Shown here: piece after piece, positions 59,069 through 64,000 of the stretch
Numbering within the stretch: position 1 is the stretch's first letter
Layout: the number at the start of each line of letters is the position of its first letter
From: Aulosira sp. FACHB-615
Lineage (GTDB): Bacteria; Cyanobacteriota; Cyanobacteriia; Cyanobacteriales; Nostocaceae
Direction of reading: 5' to 3'
DNA: 64,000 nt
NCBI RefSeq assembly: GCF_014698045.1
Contig: NZ_JACJSE010000012.1
Span: 1 to 64,000 of the forward strand
Made by a program: the position numbers and the translations under genes
Notes under the pieces: generated by a model
Seen by the model: only the letters and a program-made list of their open reading frames with translations
Databases searched by the model: none
What the model was told of the DNA's origin: nothing

Positions 59069-59665
59069 ATGACTGCTGAATTACCATCAATTACGGCATC
59101 AGAGTTTGTCGCCACGTTAGCACAAGCTGGTCAAAATAGCGATCGCCCATCAGCTAAAGTAGTGGTTGATGCTTTATTACAAGCTGAAAAAACCGCCAAA
59201 CAGCAACGCATTAGCTATAATTTTGATTCTCTTGTCGGAACATGGCGACTTTGCTTTGCCACCGGCACACGTAAAGTGAGACAGCGTGGTGGCATTATTT
59301 TAGGCAAAGGTTTTTATTGGCCTAGATTTACGCCAACTTATATTTCCTTTAGTCAAATAACACCAACCACAGGTGAAATTAGCAATCAGGTAAAACTAGG
59401 GTCTGCGTTGTTAAAACTCACAGGCCCAGTTAAATATTTAGGCAAAAAAAACCTTTTAGCATTTGATTTTACTCATATCCAAATTGGTTTATTTGGTCGT
59501 GTTGTCTATAACAAACCTCTAGGTAAAAACAAATCACAAACAATAGATTTTGACAACCAACCCATAGCTAAATTGCCATTTTTTGCCTTCTTTTTAGTCA
59601 CAGATAATTTGATCGCTGCCCGTGGTCGCGGAGGCGGATTAGCATTGTGGGTGAAAGAACAATGA
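59069..59665 (+). CDS. Fibrillin/PAP-like protein
   Basis: 198 residues. The pattern SLVGTWRLCFATGTRKVRQRGG..., FYWPRFTPTYISFSQ, G.I.N.VKLGSALLKLTGP, LAFDFTHIQIGLFGRVVYNKPL and a closing LVTDNLIAARGRGGGLALWVK resembles the lipid-associated PAP/fibrillin lipocalin-like family of cyanobacteria and plastids. Probably peripheral to thylakoids or plastoglobule-like bodies. Only 10 bases after the PBP gene, so likely cotranscribed. Confidence 0.72.
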   Translation: MTAELPSITASEFVATLAQAGQNSDRPSAKVVVDALLQAEKTAKQQRISYNFDSLVGTWRLCFATGTRKVRQRGGIILGKGFYWPRFTPTYISFSQITPTTGEISNQVKLGSALLKLTGPVKYLGKKNLLAFDFTHIQIGLFGRVVYNKPLGKNKSQTIDFDNQPIAKLPFFAFFLVTDNLIAARGRGGGLALWVKEQ

Positions 59666-59916
59666 GTTGATAATTCTCAACCTACCCTCTTGCCTACACA
59701 GCGATAGGATATTTTTTAATTTAGAAGTAAGCTAATCAGCATTTAAGCTGCACTATTGAAATTGTACATAAATGACTTAAACTCTCTCCTCTGCTCCCCT
59801 GCGGTCTAAACTGCAAACTAAGTGCTTAATAGCTTACCTCACTCCGTAGCGATCGCCAGAATCGTTAGAATATTAACTACACTGAGAATGTATAGCAAAC
59901 CTTAGAGTTAGAAACT

Positions 59917-60585
59917 ATGGTACTGTTTGGATTTGGTAAAAAAAAGCTGAGTCTTCCCACTGCCGAAGAAGCTTTGCCAGGACGGTCAAAGGTAATGCCT
60001 GTACCTGCTCATCACTATGTAAATAACAATGCCCTCAAACCACCTTTCCCCGCAGGTATGGAAACGGCGTTATTTGGTTTAGGCTGTTTTTGGGGTGCAG
60101 AACGTAAATTTTGGCAACTACCAGGCGTTTATACCACTGCTGTTGGTTATGCAGCCGGAATTACACCCAACCCCACTTATGAAGAAGTATGTACAGGTAT
60201 GACTGGTCACAATGAAGTCGTCTTCGTTGTATTTGACCCCCAAGTTATTAGTTACGCTCAACTTCTCAAAGTTTTTTGGGAAAGCCACAACCCCACCCAA
60301 GGAATGCGCCAAGGTAACGACGTTGGCACACAATACCGTTCCGGGATTTACGTCTATTCTGCAAGTCAAAAACAGCAAGCCGAAGCATCACGAGATGCTT
60401 ATCAACAAGAACTAACCAAAGCGCGTTATGGCGAAATCACCACAGAAATTCTCGATGCACCAGAATTTTACTATGCTGAAGCTTATCATCAGCAATACCT
60501 CGCCAAAAATCCCAACGGCTATTGTGGTTTAGGTGGGACAAATGTTGCTTGTCCGGTAGGTGTGTTTCAGGCAGAAGTGAAGTAA
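59917..60585 (+). CDS. msrA: Peptide-methionine (S)-S-oxide reductase MsrA
   Basis: 222 residues. Catalytic cysteine in LFGLGCFWGAERKF (C57), then YAAGITPNPTYEEVCTGMTGHNEVV, FWESHNPTQGMRQGNDVGTQYRSGIY and the end YHQQYLAKNPNGYCGLGGTNVACPVG with the resolving cysteines. Repairs methionine-S-sulfoxide. An extra N-terminal stretch of about 50 residues starting MVLFGFGKKKLSLP is common in cyanobacterial MsrA. Confidence 0.95.
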   Translation: MVLFGFGKKKLSLPTAEEALPGRSKVMPVPAHHYVNNNALKPPFPAGMETALFGLGCFWGAERKFWQLPGVYTTAVGYAAGITPNPTYEEVCTGMTGHNEVVFVVFDPQVISYAQLLKVFWESHNPTQGMRQGNDVGTQYRSGIYVYSASQKQQAEASRDAYQQELTKARYGEITTEILDAPEFYYAEAYHQQYLAKNPNGYCGLGGTNVACPVGVFQAEVK

Positions 60586-60707
60586 GAGCAATCTTCCCTT
60601 AAGATACATTCTGCACCTAACCCCGACGAATGGAATGAGACTGTTGGCTAATTGATAGGTGGTCTAACCCATCGTTAATTGACCAGAAGGCTATAGTATG
60701 TATATTC

Positions 60708-60749
60708 ATTCATTGCACCAAGCGACTGAAGTCATTTGGTGCAATGAAT
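60708..60749. terminator. Bidirectional hairpin between msrA and a small convergent gene
   Basis: Perfect 14-bp arms attcattgcaccaa (60708-60721) and ttggtgcaatgaat (60736-60749), with an inner gact/gtc pair in the loop. It lies between two convergent genes and could end both. Confidence 0.55.
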
Positions 60750-60781
60750 ATAAATACCCTTTTCTAAACCCTACCTCAAGC

Positions 60782-60964
60782 TTACTGTTTTGGTCTGTCT
60801 TTGGACTTGTGAGAGCCAAAGCCATAAGCCATTGCAATTTTTACGATGTCAAAGTAAGCCGGATGATTCTCTTTATTGACAATTGCCAGAGATATGGAGC
60901 CTGCAACTAAGATGACTAAAATTGGTGAGAGTGTGTCACCTTTGAAGCCATTGTTATCGGACAT
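60782..60964 (-). CDS. 60-residue single-pass membrane protein
   Basis: MSDNNGFKGDTLSPILVILVAGSISLAIVNKENHPAYF... : the ATG at 60964 has a strong ggaggt at nine bases, so a longer upstream frame is rejected. One membrane helix (about 12-30), then a short soluble tail ending GSHKSKDRPKQ. Not recognised. The next small membrane gene is 83 bases upstream on the same strand. Confidence 0.55.
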   Translation of the reverse strand: MSDNNGFKGDTLSPILVILVAGSISLAIVNKENHPAYFDIVKIAMAYGFGSHKSKDRPKQ

Positions 60965-61047
60965 AAATATGACCTCCGTAATGTGAAGCCTTTGGCTAAA
61001 TGAAAACCAAGCCAAAGGCAATATGTAAAACAGCACCAGAATTGGAA

Positions 61048-61353
61048 TTAACGCCAGGACTCGATGATCATGGCGATCGCAAATAAGCAAAACAACGAGG
61101 CTGCACCCCGGAAAAACCAAACTAAAACATCGAAAGATAGCAGGCTGTTGGCAATGGCGATCGCACCGAAAATATGAAACACTACAAAAGCGATCGCAAA
61201 ACCAGCCAACGTCCATAGAAAAAACTTCAATCCTCTGGCAGTCAAGATTAAAAGTGGATTGTGGCGGTCTTGATGGTTAGTTTTCATAGTTTTATTCCTG
61301 TTTTCAGATGGGAGTTGAACGAGAGACCCTTGATCTTGTTTGTGATTGCTCAT
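61048..61353 (-). CDS. Hypothetical two-helix membrane protein
   Basis: 101 residues from the ATG at 61353, preceded by aggaaggaa. Polar N-terminal 45 residues (MSNHKQDQGSLVQLPSENRNK...), then two hydrophobic segments (FFLWTLAGFAIAFVVFHIFGAIAIA and LVWFFRGAASLFCLFAIAMII). Not recognised. Likely forms an operon with the 60-residue membrane protein gene downstream. Confidence 0.6.
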   Translation of the reverse strand: MSNHKQDQGSLVQLPSENRNKTMKTNHQDRHNPLLILTARGLKFFLWTLAGFAIAFVVFHIFGAIAIANSLLSFDVLVWFFRGAASLFCLFAIAMIIESWR

Positions 61354-61539
61354 AGAATTTCCTTCCTGATAGAAAAACCTAAGCAAAAAGCCAGATACGT
61401 AATTTTGGTTACATATCTGGCTTGTAAACTTCTGATTTATCGAAAGCCAAATTTCTTCAGAGAAATAAGTATTTAGTTGTTTTGATCACCTCGCCAAGCT
61501 GCCAGTCTTCTAGACTTTGGGATAGCTGTGGCGATGAAG

Positions 61540-61696
61540 CAATACGGTTCGGTTAACAAATGTATCTGTTGAGGTGAGCAGGGGGGCGGAGGAGCTTCAG
61601 GTGCAGGGGAGAGCGTACCTTCGTTCCCCCTTTCACCCCTGCACCCTTGCACCCTTGCTTGCCTACACAAGTAAGTTTCTTATCCGAACCGTATTG
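61540..61696. mobile_element. 157-bp MITE with inverted ends and near-perfect target duplication
   Basis: Ends caatacggttcggtta (61540-61555) and gaaccgtattg (61686-61696), same family as 15215-15349. Flanks ggcgatgaag (61530-61539) and ggcgatggag (61697-61706) match at 9 of 10 positions, as expected for an aged 10-bp target duplication. The interior is a different filler (gcaggggggcgg, ttcaccccctgcaccc-type runs). Confidence 0.75.
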
Positions 61697-61710
61697 GGCG
61701 ATGGAGGGGA

Positions 61711-62112
61711 TTATTTTTGGTTGTGAGACTGCCTATAAGCTATCCATGCTTCGATGATTTCTTCGTACAGTGTATGGATGTCTTGTAGTTGCTTTTGATT
61801 CACATGGTGGCGGTGGTTTATATGACTCTTCAAGTTGACAAAAGTCTCGTGGTTAGCTTTTCTACTGGTAATCATTAACTCGCCATGTTGAGTTTCCGAT
61901 AAGGTTTCGATGAGTAAAATGCTCATGTGAGAAAAGACAAGTGGCAACTCAACTTCACACCATTGTTTCGGCTTGAGAACAATTTCTGGGCTACCTCTTT
62001 CTTGAGGTTTGAATATAGAAGCGGTTTCTGGGGATGGTTCTCCTATTTTCAAGACAGTTTTGACAGAGTTGGAAGTTCTGATAAAGTCTGACAGTCGTGA
62101 GCAGCTGTTCAT
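61711..62112 (-). CDS. Hypothetical protein
   Basis: 133 residues from the ATG at 62112, which follows cagggggcaacaaaa; a longer frame to 62205 lacks a site. No signal peptide or membrane helix. Middle part IVLKPKQWCEVELPLVFSHMSILLIETLSETQHGELMITSRK may be a beta-sandwich; the end is helical with a His-rich stretch (NHRHHVNQKQLQDIHTLYEEIIEAW). Not recognised. Divergent from the STAND ATPase gene, with about 465 A/T-rich bases between. Confidence 0.5.
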   Translation of the reverse strand: MNSCSRLSDFIRTSNSVKTVLKIGEPSPETASIFKPQERGSPEIVLKPKQWCEVELPLVFSHMSILLIETLSETQHGELMITSRKANHETFVNLKSHINHRHHVNQKQLQDIHTLYEEIIEAWIAYRQSHNQK

Positions 62113-62577
62113 TTTTGTTGCCCCCTGATGTTGCCTGTTGAGTTGTTGTGACTTATCTGTATATCTCACATATACCTCTCTGTACATAAGATAATCACAT
62201 CTCAATTAAAAAAGCAAGCTCTTAAAAAGAATTTTTCTTAAAGATTTTTTTGTGTCTGTAAACTTATGTATAAGTTTCGCATCTGATATATCTCACGTAG
62301 ATATAAAAAGCTATACTTGTAGTAGGTTTTTATACAACAAATCTTTATAAACGGCTCATTCGGTGAGAAAAAAATCAGCCATATTTTTATTTTTTAGGAT
62401 AAAAATATAGTTGACATTGATAAAATCTGAAATAGGATAGCTATCAACCAGTAATACAATTGTGTATTTACTAGCGATTCTGTAGTGGTAGAGTCTTTTT
62501 TCGATTTAGCAGGCGTGCTATAAAAAAATGTTCTCACATACTGATAAGTTAAATATATTGTGTGGAGCTTAAATGAG
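62113..62577. promoter_or_regulatory. A/T-rich divergent intergenic region
   Basis: About 465 bases between two divergent genes, about 70-75% A+T, lower in G+C than the rest of the window. It presumably holds both promoters. The sequences tgtctgtaaac / gtttctat do not form a clear operator; no certain site seen. An open frame on the minus strand (62394-62621) overlaps the downstream start and is not convincing. Confidence 0.4.
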
Positions 62578-64000
62578 ATGACGAGCGCAGCAGATATGCC
62601 TCTGCTTCCTGATGATTTCATTACAAATGTTGCTATTAGACATAATGTAACGAAAACTGAACTAGAGGCATTACTATTAGCATTAAAAAATTGTTCTGGT
62701 GCAGAAATTGCGGAAAAGCTGAAGATTTCGCAACCCGCAGTCAGAAAAAGATTAGGAGAAAGTTACCGCAAATTAGGTATAGAAGGCAGTGGTAATAAGA
62801 AAATTTATAATTTGAAACAAAAGCTATATGCTCAGTATCAAGGTATTCCAGAAAACCTGACTTCATCAAAAGATGACTGGGGTGAAGCTGTTGATGTCGA
62901 AGGCTTTAAAGGTAGAGAAGAAGATGTTACAGATTTAAAGGAATGGATAGTTGGTAGCGATCAGGCTGTGCAGTGTCGGCTAGTAGCGGTTTTAGGTATA
63001 GGTGGAATTGGTAAGACGGTGATTGCTGCCAAAGTTGCCCAAGAAATCAAGTCTGAGTTTAAATATTTGATTTGGCGATCGCTCCGCAACGCACCACCAC
63101 TAGAAGAAATTCTCAACCAACTTTTGCGATTTTTACCTCATGATTTGGAAGATTACTTAAAAATTAGTGAAAATAGTGAAAATAACAAAATCATTCGAGA
63201 AAATAACAAAATCCTGGCGCTGATTGATGTTTTGCGAAAACATCGATGCTTAGTCATTTTAGATAACGTCGAATCGGTGCTACGCAGTGGCGAAGGCAAA
63301 ACACAAGAATGTGCTGGCGAATATGAACAGGGTTATGAAAACTATGGCTACTTTTTTAAAAAAGTTGCTGAAACCTCCCATGAGAGTTGTTTATTAATCA
63401 CTAGTCGAGAAAAACCAAAAGAAGTCGCAGCTTTAGAAGGCAAGAATTTGCCAGTGAAAGTTTTGCAGTTATCTAGCTTGGATTTAGCAGAAGCTAGAGA
63501 AATTTTGCTAGATAAAGGCTGTAAAGACTTTACAGATGAGCAGTTAGCAGAATTAGTCACCAGATATTCTGGGAATCCTTTAGCTTTAAAGATAGTAGGT
63601 ACTACAGTTTATGACTTATTTGGCAATAATGTTACAGAATTTTTAAGAGAAATTCGAGAAGCCAACGCTGTTTATGGAGATATTCGCACACTTTTAGACC
63701 AGCAATTTAACCGCTTGTCAGAACTAGAAAAACAAGTGATGTATCGGCTGGCAATTTATCGGGAATATGTATCCATAGCAGAACTGAAAAATGATTTAAG
63801 AGACACAGAAGCAGAGTTAAAAATCCTGGAAGTTATTGAATCATTATTAAGGCGATCGCTCATTGAAAAAGAAGCAAACGCCAGCAGATTTCGTCAGCAA
63901 TCTGTAGTGATGGAATATGTCAGCGCCCGCTACATAGAACAGGTGACTCGTGACTTGAGTGAAAAAAAAAAACCGGAGTTTATTAATGCCCACCCTTTAA
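62578..64000 (+). CDS. HTH-NB-ARC STAND ATPase, truncated by the window end
   Basis: ATG at 62578 with ggagc upstream; open to the window edge (474 codons, no stop). N-terminus is a helix-turn-helix (about 30-68: TELEALLLALKNCSGAEIAEKLKISQPAVRKRLGESYRKLGI) of the type fused to NB-ARC ATPases in cyanobacteria. Then NB-ARC: GREEDVTDLKEWI, P-loop GIGGIGKT (140-147), kinase 2 HRCLVILDNVESVL, and the GNPLALKIVG motif (GLPL-like). In such proteins a WD40 or TPR sensor usually follows beyond position 64000. Signal-sensing role inferred; some relatives are antiviral. Confidence 0.88.
   Translation, partial: MTSAADMPLLPDDFITNVAIRHNVTKTELEALLLALKNCSGAEIAEKLKISQPAVRKRLGESYRKLGIEGSGNKKIYNLKQKLYAQYQGIPENLTSSKDDWGEAVDVEGFKGREEDVTDLKEWIVGSDQAVQCRLVAVLGIGGIGKTVIAAKVAQEIKSEFKYLIWRSLRNAPPLEEILNQLLRFLPHDLEDYLKISENSENNKIIRENNKILALIDVLRKHRCLVILDNVESVLRSGEGKTQECAGEYEQGYENYGYFFKKVAETSHESCLLITSREKPKEVAALEGKNLPVKVLQLSSLDLAEAREILLDKGCKDFTDEQLAELVTRYSGNPLALKIVGTTVYDLFGNNVTEFLREIREANAVYGDIRTLLDQQFNRLSELEKQVMYRLAIYREYVSIAELKNDLRDTEAELKILEVIESLLRRSLIEKEANASRFRQQSVVMEYVSARYIEQVTRDLSEKKKPEFINAHPL

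Noticed and set aside
60965..61216. Upstream extension of the 60-residue membrane protein to 144 residues
   Set aside because: The extension overlaps the neighbouring gene and lacks a ribosome site; the internal ATG has ggaggt at ideal distance.
62394..62621. 75-residue minus-strand frame across the start of the STAND gene
   Set aside because: No ribosome site, overlaps the real start, and lies in A/T-rich DNA where frames occur by chance.
1..64000. CRISPR arrays, tRNA and rRNA genes
   Set aside because: Regular repeats seen are tandem heptamers/nonamers or protein-coding repeats; no repeat-spacer pattern or tRNA cloverleaf was found by eye, though a covariance-model scan would be more sensitive.

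Overview
The window is chromosomal DNA from a cyanobacterium, most likely a filamentous, heterocyst-forming one (order Nostocales). Reasons seen in the sequence: very frequent HIP1 octamers (GCGATCGC), dispersed short tandem repeats of 7 and 9 bases, many small palindromic or MITE-like elements, and typical cyanobacterial genes: an xisH/xisI pair, a demethylphylloquinone reductase of the NdbB type, squalene-hopene cyclase next to hpnB, a GUN4 domain, Uma2 (DUF820) nucleases, a fibrillin-like protein and a globin-bearing nitric oxide synthase. The genus assignment is inference.

Layout. 0.2-10.4 kb: sbcD, then poorly known secreted or membrane proteins (beta-propeller-like, Sel1 repeat, LprI-like duplication, RTX-like, pentapeptide plus TPR) and a 33-residue membrane peptide with its own terminator. 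10.8-20.9 kb: UPF0182 membrane protein, corA, a type II NADH dehydrogenase, and the divergent hopanoid genes hpnB/shc. 21-25.5 kb: DUF4336 protein, a vapBC-type toxin-antitoxin pair, a collagen-like secreted protein and an odd lone ABC permease. 25.8-30.3 kb: a 1480-residue nitric oxide synthase with N-terminal globin-like regions, oxygenase and flavin reductase. 30.9-38.5 kb: phzF-like gene, pepP, a single-domain response regulator, then the housekeeping run ffh-rpsP-KH protein-rpsU-phoH. 38.5-41.1 kb: ChuX-like heme protein, FTR1 iron permease and a Crp-family regulator.

41.4-48.5 kb is the accessory heart of the window. It holds a 928-residue NACHT NTPase that ends in a GUN4-like domain, a higBA toxin-antitoxin pair between 73-bp direct repeats, two divergent Uma2 nucleases, and a putative Tse2-type toxin with a small helical partner between 31-bp direct repeats derived from the 3' end of a Uma2 gene. 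48.5-60.6 kb returns to more ordinary genes: iscS, a lipoprotein phospholipase D-type nuclease with a ComEA-like tail, chaB, ndbB, a HAD phosphatase, xisH/xisI, a Nudix hydrolase, folK, a class A penicillin-binding protein, a fibrillin-like protein and msrA. The last 3 kb has three small orphan proteins and the start of a HTH-NB-ARC STAND ATPase that runs off the window end.

Intergenic DNA is rich in repeats. Several elements have terminal inverted repeats, and two related ones (15215-15349 and 61540-61696) have clear 10-bp target duplications. I saw no CRISPR array, tRNA, rRNA or full-size insertion sequence. The best candidates for undescribed biology are the NACHT-GUN4 protein, the Tse2-like cassette at a Uma2 3' end, and the doubled globin-like segment of the NO synthase.
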